The notes beneath the pieces were generated by a model. It did no database searches, was not told the DNA's origin, and saw nothing but the letters and a program-made list of their open reading frames with translations. Below are positions 13,002-27,500 of a stretch of DNA of 64,000 nt, piece by piece. Numbering within the stretch: position 1 is the stretch's first letter; every line of letters begins with the position of its first letter. The position numbers were made by a program, and so were the translations under genes. This DNA is from Xestospongia muta (taxonomy: Eukaryota > Porifera > Demospongiae > Haplosclerida > Petrosiidae). The stretch is from the NCBI GenBank assembly GCA_963693285.1, contig OY848917.1, positions 19,573,745-19,637,744 on the forward strand, written 5' to 3'.

Positions 13002-16000
13002 CTAAAGTTCAGAGAATCTAGCCAAGGTTGCTTTAATCTGGAAATAAATAACAATGTTAGAAATTTGCTAAAAATATTAGGACTCACTTTCAATATTGAT
13101 GACTTCAGTTGGATTATTTCATCACATTTTTGTAAGTATGTTTCCTGTGTACATAATACTATCTGTCCACATGATGTTGTTTTATCAGCTTTCTTGTCTC
13201 TTACCATTTCTATAAACTAAAAGTGAAATTATGTAATATTTTATGTGACTATTTATGTTATTATACCTTTGGCAAGTTCAAACCAACTAGTAAAACTGTA
13301 GCAGTCAAAGCTACAGGGCATGCAAAAAAGAAAATGCTATATTCAAGACTTAATGATGAAGTACCAAAAACATTTATAATGAACGAAAACAGGAGAAGAA
13401 GTAATATTTGTATAACAGTTATCAAACTAGACTGTTCTCCCTCTCTCTTGAAGTACAAAATGATTTTGCGCTTGTTCTGTGCCAATACTAGTATTGTAAT
13501 GAACAATAATACTATATATGAATCTAATGTAAGAAACCATAATCTCTTCAATTGATTTGTACAACAATATTCAATCTTCCTTGAGTCCTGGACATTCTAT
13601 AAGCAACAAGTAAGACAAATATTTAAGTAATAAAACTCACTGCATCTGGACAACCATCTTCAGTATAAAAAGACTCAACATAAGATGGTCTATAAGTAAA
13701 TTTTGTGATTATAACTATGATCACAGGAGATGTAATAATGATTATTGCTAACAACAACATCCAGTTTGAGAGATATTTCTATGGAAGACAAAAATGTAAT
13801 AATAATCACATGAGTTTACAAATAATGACAATGAGCAATTTAATCAGTGCTATTCTTACCCTGATTTTATTTCTGGAATTATGAAAAATGCGATATAATC
13901 GCCAATTTTTTACCAGCATTGTAGAAAAAAACAATGCAAGAGATATATACCATACAGTATAACCTACCTGCATGGAATACAAACAATTTTTAAACAATAG
14001 AACAATTTTTAGTGTGTAATCCTTACATCACAGAGAGGACCTATAGCCATTATGTAATTTCCTTTGACTCCTAAATAGTAAAATATTACTATAAGCAAGC
14101 CATTTATAAACATCCCACAACATGACAAATTAAGAATAAGATTGAATCTTGGAGAGGTAGCTTTGATATGCCTGCAGATATAAGTAAATAAATCTAATAT
14201 CTTATAGCTTCATAAGTTAACTAACTTATTCTCTCTCCATATAAATATAATAATTAACAGAACAAAACTAACAATAATACCAACAATACACCATATAGCC
14301 AATATGACCACTGTCACCACAAAACCAGTTGTTACAAATGAACAAGTGTAAGGGCTACCATCAGTAGGTAAATATCCACCTAGATAGAATGGAATACCAT
14401 ATGCTAATAGCAATGACTGCATGCAGTAATTAAGAGAATGATAGGTTTATGATTGTAATGTGATGCAAAAATACAAATAAATTCATATACAAAAAATAAT
14501 AAAGAAATTTTAAAGCTCTTGGAGCAAATGCAGTAATATATAATTTGTTATGCTTAGTGCATACCTAGCATACAAGCACTCTTTTATTTTATTATGTCAT
14601 CAATATATAATTACAACACATAATTTTAAAACAAACAAAACAATAAAGGCTACATGCAAACTCTGTGAGATCACTACTTTTATTTGTTAAAAATGGATAC
14701 TTTATCATAAGTTTATGTACAAAATAAAGTTTAAACGTTTTATAAATTTAGATTTGTCTAAGGGATAAACATAATAAGAACATTTCCTGTGTAGGAAGTA
14801 CTACATAATATATAGGAAGTACTGCATAGTTTACATAGGAAGCATACTGCATGGTTACATACATAGGAAGTATATAGCATGGTTACATAGATATGAATTA
14901 TACCATATAGTATATAGGAAGTGCTGCATAGTGACATAGAAAGTATATACATACATATTAACTACTGCATAATATATAGGAAATACTGCATAGTTATATT
15001 TTGCATTGTGTTATGAGTAGCATATAAATTTCATGATTACAACAAACCTTTCCATAAAACATTACAGCATTGATTGCTGTTTCTACAAATATTGTAGACT
15101 ATTCCAGACTCTTGCTGTAATTGGAAACTTTCCAAAATACATTCTTTCTTTCCTTTAATAAAAATAACTTTACAATGCTAAAAATGAACAATTTACCAGT
15201 CAATTGTGTTATTAAGGTTTGACTAAAATTAACTCTGCTATAAACATCAAGAAATGTTTTCAAACCCTATAATGCAAAGAGAGTAAATTACTGTCAAATA
15301 AAACTAAATGATAAAAGTCAGACTATAAAGACTTTAGTACTTACTGCAAGTCCATTATAAGGACTAACTGAATTCTCTAGACTATCTTGAAGAATTTGAC
15401 CAAGACGTGGATGATACTGTGGATTATCAATAACTGAGAAGATGTCATTATTCAAAAATTCATTCTCAATTTTAGTAAGACTAGCATTCCATGTCAGAGC
15501 TAAAGCAGTAGTAGCATCATATGCATTTAATAACTTGGAATGAATAATAAGAGATAAATACTCCTCCATTGTCATATTAGCTGAGATATTTACTACCACA
15601 TTATAGAATATTTCAGTCAGAACATCATCTACCTCCTGTAGATATTAAATGTCAACAAAGTAAATGAACAGATAGTGAACTAACAGTTTTCATATTAATG
15701 TTAAAAGGAAAGGTATCCACAAATAGTGTAGAGTTAATAGCTTCTAATATCTGTTCATTAGTACAGTTTGAGGTAGTGTCATTCCCTTCCAAGTACCACC
15801 ATTTAGTGTTATATATACCAGGTAGTATCCAAACATGATCAGCAGTAGTTAGCTTGAGATGATATGCCTACAATGAAACAACATGTGGTCAACCTTTAAT
15901 TTTAATGATTGCTCATGCAACTATTTAGATTTTACTACTTACAACACAAAATGTAGCTCTAGCATGTGACTCTGCTAGAATAGGTACAAACACTCGGACA

Positions 16001-18068
16001 TCATTGTGCTTAAAAATTGTAGAAATTGAAAGATATTATTGTTACATTATAATAAATCACTTACTATTGCATTATTAAGTACTTTCTCAGGTGATGTTTT
16101 AAAAGAGCCTAGATCAAACACTGTTATGTTATTAGTTTGTAAGAAAGTTGATAAAAACTCAGCAACCTATACAATGTTACAAAAGATTACTTGACGATCA
16201 CATCATTATATATTAATAAGAATTAACTGAGAATGTATAATTTATGTATAAAATCTCCATTGAACAAATTCCCAATACTTACTACCTTATATAGTACTTA
16301 CTGATACATGGTATTCATCCTCTACTGAAAATATGCCCACTCTTCTCCAACCAAAATGTTCTAACAAGTCTTGTCTCATTTTATTTAAAAAGTGATTATC
16401 AGGTACTGTAGTATAGAAATAAGGATATCTACTAGTGTCTTCAAGTGATGGATCAGTCACTGAATATGATATCTACATGTGTAAATAAGATTTAATTTTA
16501 AGATAATAATTGTAGACATGTATTTGTAAATATAATCTTATTATTATTTAGACTGTTAATTTAAAGTAAACAGAAGGTCATTGAAGCACCATGTTAGCAA
16601 AATTAATAAAATTAGTTTTTAAATCACAATAACAGTAAACTGTCAATGTATATATAATAAGACATCTTTCATATACATGTCCAGTTACATCAATCAACAG
16701 AAGTCAATTGTTGAACCACATGAAGTGTATAAACATGACCTTATAAGATAATTGTAATAAGTTAGTGTTATATACCTGTAAAATGTTTAGTTTTCTACAC
16801 ACATAACTAACACTTTTAGCAACACTAGTATAATTTGGCCCAATAAGTCCATGAAGAGGAAGTTTAGTGTAGAGTGTCTTTAGTATTATTTTATATGGTT
16901 CAACTAGATCCTATAGAGATAAATACACAAGTAGTCAAAAGATATATAACAAGTCAATGTATACAGATTGAAGTTGCTTATTAAAAATACTCTTGTTGCT
17001 CCAATCAATCCCCACTTTTTCCAAAAGTAGTAGATATGTTCATTTCAGTAGTAAGTAGGACTTCTTTATAAAAACACACAATAATATTTCAGATGTTGAA
17101 TTGTACTATTAGTTTGTTTATGCTTATGATACATAAACATATATTATATATCTATTATCAATTTCTCTTTATAGCTTTCAATGTTTATGTTATATATTCA
17201 ACAACAAAAGTATGTATCATTACAACTCATATATTACTATACATTTATATACTGTATATACAATCTAATCCAGACTTTATACTTGTATAAGTTAGACAGT
17301 ACTATTGCATTATTAAACATTGTAATATTATTAATCATTTGTGATCTGATTTGCAATAGTTACCATTTCTGTCAAAACATTTGTGACCAGATTTATAAAA
17401 AAAGGACCTCTATTAAAATACTTTAAAAACAGGGGTTTTTACATAATGTTATATCATAAACTATATGTATATAAAAATTGTTTTTTAGGTGTTTTAACAG
17501 TGGTCACTTTATAGAAATCTGGTCACAAATGTTTTGTCAGAAGTGGTCTCTCGTAGTAAATCAGGTCACATATCTATGTATATTTTTTGTTTAAACGATT
17601 TTGAACTTTATCTTTGTTGATTACAATTCAGTATTCAACAAAACCTCAGACAAACAAAATAGGCAGTACATAATTACTTCATCTGCAGACTACTTGTCTG
17701 GCCATGATTAATAATCAATTTACTTGACCTGTTTATATTGTACATGTATTAATACATTTACTTTGTTAAAACTAATAATGTAATCTAACCTGTACAGGAT
17801 CACTTAAGAATACAGGCAATAGCTCCAGTTTAAAACAGCTCAGTATGTTAGGATCCTGGTTGATCTTGTCTATAGCTAACTCCACTGCACTCATAGTTAA
17901 CATATCACACTCATTGAGATCTCTGTTTGAGTCTGGAGAGCAAGGAAAAAACCCAAGGAAGTAAAGAGAATGTTTGACATCTTCTGAAGTACAGTTATAC
18001 AGAACACGTTGAAATATGCAGGCCTTAAATTGTACTAACAGTAAACACAAAGCAAAAAACGTCTTCAT
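13002..18068 (-). CDS. Class C (metabotropic, GABA-B-like) GPCR, gene C
   Basis: Close paralogue of gene A with the same 16-exon layout, about 811 aa. It has a signal peptide (MKTFFALCLLLVQ), a periplasmic-binding-like extracellular ligand domain (exons between about 15160 and 18068), a short Cys-containing linker (about 15050-15160), and seven membrane segments in five exons between 13267 and 14400. All five TM exons are open, with the TM1 exon motif GGYLPTDGSPYTC and the TM3 motif KNWRLYRIF. The last exon stops early (TAG at 13002-13004), which removes about 15 residues of the tail present in A. It probably acts as a G-protein-coupled chemosensory or neurotransmitter-type receptor at the cell surface; the ligand is unknown. 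No frameshift or in-frame stop was seen in the exons checked. Confidence 0.86.
14790..14990. repeat. Intronic minisatellite in gene C (shortened)
   Basis: Same CATAGGAAGTA-type units as in gene A but with fewer copies. This is part of the reason the duplicated units differ in length. Confidence 0.75.
17340..17570. repeat. MITE-like element, intron 1 of gene C
   Basis: Duplicate of 6968-7196 at the same intron position, with the same inverted TGTGATCTGATTT ends. Confidence 0.7.
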
Positions 18069-19262
18069 CTTAATTCGTGCTGAAGTAACTTACAGGGAGG
18101 AGCTTTTAAACATTGGTATTAAATTGAAATTTTATTTTATATCGATATCGCCCCGTCTTGAGTTGCTTGATGTTGTCAAATCATACTGAATAACAACATG
18201 GTCTTATAACGATTGTCCTGTAGCAATGTCGTCTATTTGCGAATGACAAATCATCCAATAGTCTATTGCCAATTACTGCAAAATCATACAGTAACAATGT
18301 GTCCTTCTTATGCATTGCCTAATATCGTCTTATAGAGTCCAGATTGTAGTAGTAAAGTGTCTATTCGCAAATCGTCCAGAAACAACATAATATATGTGAC
18401 CTAATTCGTAATAAAGGATAACTTCTGTCAAACATTTTGCAACCTGATGAAAGGGATTATATTAAAACACCTGAAAACACAGAAACATTGTACACTGTCT
18501 TGCTTAACATCCTGTATAACAATGATATCAAATGTATATATATTGCAATTAGCACTATCATCAATAAGACTTTTTTCAGTGACATCATGAAGTTCGCCAT
18601 TAGCCATTGTGACTTGATTGAAGGGAGAAAAACTGTTGGTGGAATATGAAACATAATATGAAATTTATTTACTATTATTACGGAAGGGCTGGACTTGTCA
18701 TATCGTAAGTTCTGAGCTAATACTTTTATTAACTCCAAAGTACAAAAGTATTTTTGTACAAAACAGCCAAAATATTCATATAAAAATAAAGTAATTCATA
18801 TAAATTAAAGATAAAGAAATAATGTAAAATGTAAAACAAACGTTACTATTGTTAACAGGATTGAAAATGAAATGATTTTTGAGATAGTAGTAATGTGAAG
18901 CTTTGTATAGCTTTCAGGATCTGTATAGTATAATAGAAAATATTATTGTATATCATATACAAAACACCACATCCTCTTGTATATGAATTTATTTGAAGTA
19001 TCCAATAGCTAATTAGTTATTCATAGTCACTTTATTGAAATTAACTTGAACCAGTTGGCCCTGTATCATGTTAACACATAAAGGAATAGTAACTATTGCT
19101 AATATATAATATATACCAATACATATATACTTTATACAATTATAATTGTGCTGCACTAAATTTACATAATAAACATTAATAACAACAATATTATGTAAAA
19201 TTCTTAATACATTAAAATGACATAATCGATGTTCAAAATATTAAACATAGTGAGTGATTTAG

Positions 19263-22044
19263 TCAGTAGTTAGTACCAGTAGAATCTAGTAATGAAACTA
19301 TATTTTTAGTATCTGTATTATCAGATAGTATAGCCAAAGTTGTCTCAATCTATAAAATTAATAAAATAAAATATCATGAGAAAATTACTTATTTAAGTTC
19401 TCATCTTAAATCTGTGTGTAATAAAAACCTCACTTTCAATATTGATGACTTCAATTGGATTATTTCATCGTAATTTTATAAGTATGTTTCCTGTGTACAT
19501 AATACTATCTGTCCACCTGATGTTGTTTCTTCAGCTTTCTCGTCTCTTACCATTTCTATAAATAATCTCTTCAATTGATTTGTACAATAATATTCAATCT
19601 TCCTTGAGTCCTGGACATTTTATAAGCAACAAGTAAGACAAATATTTTAGTAATAAAACTCACTGCATCTGGACAACCATTTCCAGTATAAAAAGATTCA
19701 ACATAAGATGGTCTATATGTAAACTTTGTGATAATAATTATGATCACAGGAGATGTAATAATGATTATTGCTAACAACAACATCTGGTCTGAGAGATATT
19801 TCTATGGAAGACAAAATGAAGTGTAATAATTATTACTAATATCATATATGAGTGAACAAAGTACAATTTCATCAGTTTACAAATAATAACAATGAGCAAT
19901 TTCAACAGTTCTATTCTTACTCCGTTTTTATTTCTGGAATTATGAAAAATGCAATATATTCGGCAATTTTTTTTACCAGCATTGTAGAAAAAAACAATGC
20001 AAGAGATATATACCATATTGTACAACCTAGCTGCATGGAAGACAAACAATGTTTAAACAATAGAACAATATTTAGTGTGTAATCCTTACATCACAGAGAG
20101 GACCTATAGCCATTATGTAATTTCCTTTGACTCCTAAATAGTAAAATATTACTATAAGCAAGCCATTTATAAAAATTCCACGACATGACAAATTAAAAAT
20201 AAAATTGAACTTTGAAGAGGTAGCTTTGATGTGCCTGCAGATATAAATAAATCTAATATCTTATAGCTTCATAAGTTAACTAACTTATTCTCTCTCCATA
20301 TAAATATAATAATTAACAGAACAAGACTAACAATAATACCAACAATACACCATATAGTCAATATGACCACTATCACCACAAAACCAGTTGTTACAAATGA
20401 ACAAGTGTAAGGGCTACCATCAGTAGGTAAATATCCACCTATATAATAAAATATATAATATGCATCCACATTCAATATTGCAGTGATACATATGTACAAA
20501 TTAAATAAAATATATTTTGATATTAAGAATGGTAAGAACATTTATAATACTCGAAAGCACTACCTTTTTATATGAATTACAATTTTAAAATAGTAAGCTG
20601 ATTATTCTGTGCACACATCAACAAAACAATCAAGACTGCATGATATTAACATTACAAAGTGATATTTACAAGCAATTCAGAATTTTACATTCCTTAGTAA
20701 TAATGTGCCAGTTTAAGAACTATAGCTTTGTACTAGCATTACATCTAAAGTCTACCAACTTCACACACACTTTTCCATGAAGGATCACAGCATTCAGTAC
20801 TATTTTCACATATATTATAGACTATTCCAGGTTCTTCTGAAAATCGCAAGTGTCTTAAAACACATTGTTTCTTTCCTTTAATAAAATATCAATGTATGTT
20901 AATATTTTGTCAATAAAATGTTTACCTGATAATTGTGTCACTACACCTAAACTAAAATTTGTTTTTTGATTTAAATGATTGTAGTTTTGTATGCCCTATT
21001 ATAATGAAATGTGTATGATAGCAAGTCAGACTACAAGACTCCAGTACTTACTGCAAGTCCATTATAAAGACTAACTGAATTCTCTAGACTATCTTGAAGA
21101 ATTTGACCAAGACATGGATGGTACTGTGGATTATCAATAACTGAGAAGATGTCATCATTCAAAAATTCATTCTCAATTTTAGTAAGACTAGCATTCCATG
21201 TCAGAGCTAAAGAAGTAGTAGCATCATATGCATTTAATAACTTAGAATGAATAATAAGAGATGAATACTCCTCCATTGTCATACTAGCTGAGATATTTAG
21301 TACCACATTATAGAATATTTCACTCAGAACATCATCTACCTCCTGTAGATATTAAATGTCAATAAAGTAAATGAACAAATAGTGAACTAACAGTTTTCAT
21401 ATTAATGTTAAAAGGAAAGGTATCCACAAATAATGTAGAGTTAATAGCTTCTAATATCTGTTCATTAGTACAGTTTGAGGTAGTGTCATTCCCTTCCAAG
21501 TACCACCATTTAGTGTTATATATACCAGGTAGTATCCAAACATGATCAGCAGTACTTAGATTGAGATGGTATGCCTATGTAAAAATAAATTAGATTTAAT
21601 TGGGTATACTAGTTAAAACAATTATAGTGTAGTAATTTCTAAAATTATCATTTCACTTGTTAAATTATATTGAAATTCAAATCAGAAACTGCTAAATATA
21701 TATAATTAAAGTTAATCAAATAAACTATTAGAATTCCACTTTGTATGTATTAACTTACAACACAAAATACAGTTCTAGCTTGTGACTCTCCAAAAATTGG
21801 TAAAAATATCCGAACATCATTAACCTAAATATGAAAATGATAGTGTGATTTGTAAGTTATTTGGTGCATGTGTGAAAGGAAGGTAGTAGTTATAAAATAT
21901 ATTTACAGAGAGAATGAACTATATTACACAATTACACATTTTGCATAATTCAAAATGTTTTCAGGTGATGTTTTAAAAGAGCCAAGATTAACAACAGTTA
22001 TGTTCTGGTTACTTCTCAAAAGACTTGATAAAAGTTCAGCTACC
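19263..22044 (-). pseudogene. Class C GPCR pseudogene D (5' truncated, TM5-7 exon deleted)
   Basis: Homologous exons are present for ligand-domain exons 4-8 (about 20925-22044), the linker (about 20770-20880), TM1 (20281-20440), TM2 (20087-20241), TM3 (19918-20034), TM4/loop (19661-19803) and the tail (19433-19560, 19263-19350). Three defects show. No homologue of exons 1-3 was found upstream. The TM5-7 exon is almost wholly deleted, with the tail exon joined to the exon edge at about 19561. The TM3 exon has a T-run of eight where A and C have six, which shifts the frame. Its introns in the ligand half are more diverged than between A and C, so this half is an older copy. Confidence 0.85.
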
Positions 22045-23750
22045 TATATACAAATAACAATATAATGGATAATGTACATGACTGTATACTAATTGTGAGC
22101 TGATTTGCAAAAAGATGACAATATAATGGATAATGTACATGACTATATACTAATTGCGAGCTGATTTGCAAAAAGGAACCACTTCTGTTAAAACATCTCA
22201 AAACATACAGTTGTTGTTTACACAACCATACATTTTCAATAGATGTTTACTAAATGATGTCTCAGTTTAAAAACAATAGATAACTTGAAATACAAAATTT
22301 AGTAAGCATTTTATTTTAAAAGTTGCTTATGCAATTACGGTAAGTATTTTTAATGGTTTAATAGAAGTGGTCCCTTTTCACAATTCAGGTTAATTATCTA
22401 ATCTGGGATACCAGTACTCAAATATCATACTAAAACTATGTAATGACTAAGAGAGAAATAGAATAATTATAATTATATTATGTATATCTCCCATGTATTT
22501 ATCTGTCTATTTTATGTATAGTTTCTGAACAATTCTATTGTAACACAGCTTGACTTCTGTGCACTATGTGTCTCACATCTTTCTACTTTCTATTCAATAG
22601 TTTACAAACAATAAATACACATCTCACAACATGCATCTTCTAAAAAGGACATCTGCAAAGTAATCTTTTTATATGTTTTTTCAACATTTACCTACACCAA
22701 CTAGTGTTTATAAATGTCAAAGTTAAATTTGAGAAAGTAACAAAATTCTCTTTTAAGTAAGTCTAAAGACACGGTTGTACTATGTTACAAACCTTGTACA
22801 TTGATATACTGGTATTATTATCAATTTTCATTGTCATTAATAATCATTCTGTTAGGATTTTTATATTTTCATGTTACCAATTATGTGGTACCCATTTAAT
22901 TATCTTGCAAGTCTATTTCGTTAAGGCAATTTATTATGATTCTCAATACCTTTTATTACTTGATGCGATGCCATGCATGGCATAGTCCACTATAAAAATT
23001 GATATTTTCATTTATTCATCTCATAGTCAATCATGCAGAATGTATGCTACTGAAATCAACTGATAAAATCTTGAACTTTCAAATACTAATTGCTAAGTGC
23101 CTTGGCACTAGGCTGCTAATCCAAATAGTACACCAAATCTCACTTTACATTCTATATACATATATATGGTTTGCTCAAACTTGGCAATACAATTTAACTA
23201 CTTTAATAAACCTAAAACCACAGGTATGTAAAAGCACATGTTCAGTCATCTCCACAGAGAAAATATTACAATTTGAAGAAATCAAATTAGAATAGTTAAA
23301 TTTAAAACAATTATAAGAGTAAAGGATGCATATGTCTAGAGCAATGTGAAAGTGAATGAGAACAAAAACTAAGTCAGAAGCTAGGTAGAATGTATAAAGA
23401 AATTATAATACAAATGCATTCAGACAGACTACACTACACTTATCAATAAATCTAGCACACAGTCGTTTAAAAGACTCAGCAGTATACAAAACAAAAAAGC
23501 ATTATGATCGCCGACATTTACCTGAATGTAAGTATATAACACGCCACAACAGATCGACCCACCCACTTCAATAGTACCTTAATTTATTAATAACGATTTT
23601 ACAGTAACAGCAATGAGGGTGATAAAAAGTGAAAAAATGATTCAGTGATGGGATAAAAGAAACATAACTGCTGCACTGGGGGGGGGGGATACTCATTACT
23701 TTATGAGCACCCTTTGATAATGATAAAAGTACATAGATGATTAAATGACG
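22045..23750. other. Intergenic, no gene supported
   Basis: This is where the missing first exons of D should lie, but no homology to them was recognised. A short direct repeat (GATAATGTACATGACT units at about 22060 and 22125) precedes a MITE-like element (22150-22400). A nine-base G run lies at about 23680. Open frames at 22782-22985 and 22999-23295 show no recognisable protein features. Confidence 0.5.
22150..22400. repeat. MITE-like element, diverged copy
   Basis: The inner inverted blocks GAACCACTTCT (left) and AGAAGTGGTCC (right) and the outer CTGATTTGC/CAATTCAGG relate it to 6968-7196. It is the most diverged of the three full copies. Confidence 0.55.
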
Positions 23751-23754
23751 ATTA

Positions 23755-24180
23755 TTAAAATGTAGATGATGAGGGGATCAGTAAGCAAGAATTACAAGGA
23801 CATTTATAATGATAAGTGCATGGGTTGCATGAGTCAAAGTGAGAAATGAAATTATTGGATGTAAAATGAGAAGTTTTAATGAAGGATAATGATGACTTGG
23901 GATCACTTGGTGCCAAAGAGTTCCAAAGTCGAGGGAATCGATTAAAGGCAGCCTTTCACTTTCTCAAAGAAACTTAACTAGTAATCTCCAGTTTATTAAT
24001 AGGTAGTGTGGTATCTATTAATATGAACTTATTAGTGGTATACAGGGTATTATGATCCCATGGATTAGAGCTATGATGTAACGACTCCAAATAGTTAACT
24101 TCACTTTTAAGCTTGCTAATTATTTGCTTACATGAATAACGACCAAAACAAATTAATTTATACTATCCCCATTGATGACC
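23755..24180 (-). mobile_element. Non-LTR retrotransposon (LINE) 3' end remnant
   Basis: Minus-strand translation gives the typical extreme C-terminus of a LINE reverse-transcriptase polyprotein: LESLHH, then about 40 residues later FNRFPRLWNSL, then a His/Cys-rich end with PCTYHYKCPCNSC. The frame is broken by at least two stops before the FNRFPRLWN block. The 3' tail runs leftward past the G-run near 23680. It is a dead fragment. Family placement (CR1/L2/jockey-like) is by recall of the motif only. Confidence 0.7.
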
Positions 24181-24565
24181 TGAATACCAATTTACTTGTT
24201 CATGTTCAGGGATATGAACACTACCATATATAGTATCAACCCACATCACAGTCTAGATCTAAACAAACTCTTAAGAATATATTAATTAATTTCTCATCAT
24301 TTCATTATAGCAAAAAACATCAAAAGCTGTACATTAGTCTACCTTTCTGTCTATACACATAACATTCCATAACTTTCCATGGATAATAAAGTATAAAGAC
24401 TCAAGTGTATATTATTATTGATAAACATATATAAGAGGTTTTAAGAAAATCAGCAAAGTACAAACACAACCATAATATTATGCTCTTGTGACATATTGAA
24501 GAAAGTGAAAATATTTGTCCAAAATATATGATATACATGTACTAGAAAAACGTGCTGACAAACAG

Positions 24566-27500
24566 CTACAATACTACATTCAATGACAAAGTACTTTCAA
24601 TGCATCCAACGGAATTAAATGCATTACATGTATATTGCCCATTATCTGAAGAGTTCACAGAATAGATAACCAGAGTACCATTAGAGAAAACAGAATACTT
24701 GTTGCTAATTATCAACTCCTTTGCTTCATGTCTCCATGTTATTTTTGGTGATGGCTTGCCATCAGCTGCACAATTTAGGAATACATTGCTACCTTTCTTA
24801 CTGACAATCTTATTCTTTCTGGAAGGTTTAATGAACGGGGGAACTACAACAAAAGAAAAATAAAGAGTATTGACAATAATATAAACTATATTGTTATATC
24901 ACATTAACACAATAAAGAACTTTTCATTTTAGGTAACACTTAGTCTATCATATATACAAGTAATAAGATGACCTCATACACACACAAGTATAATTGTTAT
25001 TAAAGTTTAATTTATCTCACTGAATAAAAATCAAACAATGTTACCACGCACCCATAACTCTGATGTAAAATGTTTCCTGTAAAGAATTGTTTGTAAAACA
25101 ACTGTAGTCTCCTTCATCTTGAATTGTCACTTCAGATATCCAAAGTGTCTTACCAATGGGTAAACGATTGACAAACGATCCTTCTTGAATTACAAGATTG
25201 TTCATACTCCATGTCACTGTGTCCTGAGGTGAGATATCTTGACAAATTAAGTGTGTTGATGAGCCTTTCACTATGGTTTTGGTAGTATTTGGAAAGTGGG
25301 CTACAAAAGAACAAAATGTTACACTATAACAATTCAATAAACTATATTAACAATAAAATTAATAGAGTGCCAAAGTCTCATATACTTACTATGTACTTGA
25401 ACATAAGCAACTGCACTAGAAGTTCCAAACTGATTCTGAGCTCTACACGTATATTTCCCAGTATGGTATGGTTTGGCTTTGTTAACAGAGAGTATCTTCC
25501 CTTCCTGATGTATTGATATATTGAGGAATTCATTCCAAATTGGTTTGTTATTGTATAACCATATCACCGTAATATTGCCTGGCCCCTTCACATCACATTT
25601 GAGATAGAAAGGTTGACCCTGCATTACACGTGTATCATTAGGACAGCTAACAAAGTAAGGTGGTTCTAGTGAATAAATGATCATATTTTCATATCATAAT
25701 AGATTCTAATGATTACCTTCTCTTTCTAATACTTTTAATGTTATGTTACCATGTACAGATCCAGGACTATTTACTGCCATACAAGAGTAATTCCCTGAAT
25801 GTATCAACTGTACTTTATTGATTTTTAGTGATCCATCCACTTCAAAAGTAATACCATTCCCTGAGGAGACCTTCGCACCTATTAACAGAACAATATCATT
25901 AAATGAAATTTAAATGAATTTAGGCATGCAATCATTCTGAATAATCCCTGGTGAAGTAGTAACAGTGAAACATTATTCATAAGTACTATCATTATGATAT
26001 CAATATAGAAGACCTACCATTATACATCCAATATGTTTTAGGTATAGGCACTCCTACCACATTACAAGAGAGACTAACAGATGACCTTTCTAGCACCAAC
26101 TGATCAGTTAAAACATTTCTAAAAAGTGGAGCTACACAAATAATCATAATTACTAAAACAGAGAACAGCTATACTTACATGCAACATCAGTTATAGTCAC
26201 AGTGAACAGAACTTCAGCTGATCCAACATCATTATTAGCAACACAAGAGTAATTTCCAGTATCAGATATTTGAGCATCTCTTATGAATAAAGATCCATCA
26301 GGTCTCACGTTAAATCTTATTGGGTTATATACAGAAGTATTGATTCCATTAACAAACCAAACGTAAGTTGGTGTAGGTATACCACTAGCACTACAGTCAA
26401 AAGTTATATTTTGACCTTTTGTTCCTTCAAATGAAACAGGTGGGCGTAGTATGAACTGAGGACGCTCTGAAGAATGAAACAGTGGTTGGTTACAAATTTA
26501 TAATTCAGTTACAGATGCTTAACATCTTCATATAGTCAAATTATATTATATTATGTGAATATAGACTATAGTACACACTTATAGTGTATCAAAATTTATA
26601 TAAGCAGCTCTGAGTTGTTTGAGTTTTTTAGCCTTAATGGGCTATGCAATATAACATGCACAATGTTAATGCCAGCAAAACTGTACCACCATAATGGTAA
26701 CTGAAATTCAAGGCAAATTATTGACATGACTAAGTCAAATGAGAAACTGATCTTTTCCTGACACATTCAATCGTATAGCCTCTCAAAAAGTATAGGTCTA
26801 AAATCAAGAGTTATTATAGTTAAATTGAGACAGCAATAAGCCTGATTTCTCTAATGAGACTTAAAAAAAAAGCTTTATAAGACAGTGTTAACCAATGTCA
26901 ACAATGCATAGCCAACTTTGCAACAATAGATGCATACATAACAATTGTCATCTTTTCACCTGTTTGGATGTTAACTTGAACATTGACTTGTATCTTACTA
27001 ATTCCTGCTATGTTAGAAGCTAGACAAATATACTTTCCACTGTCATTAACAGTTGCATTATTGATCACCAGTGTCCCATTAGTGTAAACAACAATTCTAT
27101 TAGAGAACATATCACTGTCCTGCCACTTAACATCTGGTGTTGGAAAACCAACAGCTGCACACTGAAGTATAATGGTGTCACCAACTAACATTGAGACGGA
27201 CTCAGGTTGCATTGTGAAGGATGGAAACACTGAAAAAGTAATAAGTAAATATATAGACAACCTTATCTACAAAATAACACAAATAATGTATGATTTAAAA
27301 ACAAATTCATTTAACAACATATTACAAGAGTTATAGAGGATTATATATTCTTTAATAATGTAAACAAAGCAAACCGACAAAACACTTTACTTTGAATATG
27401 ATCATATTTTACTTTCATAAACAGTAAGCAGCACTTCACATATGGTTAGCATATGACTACATATGTGTATGTGGGTGGATGACTGTCCAATATGGCCAGA

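Larger units (their letters stand above)
11061..19560. repeat. Segmental tandem duplication, unit 2
   Basis: Second copy of the ~10.4 kb unit, holding receptor gene C and the 3' exons of pseudogene D. Small indels account for the change in offset from 11,060 to 10,376 bp along its length, notably in 840-960 versus 11,900-11,940 and in the intron minisatellite at 14,790. Confidence 0.9.

Noticed and set aside
13223..13555. Plus-strand 110-codon frame
   Set aside because: Antisense to the TM5-7 exon of receptor gene C, whose hydrophobic translation and conservation explain it.
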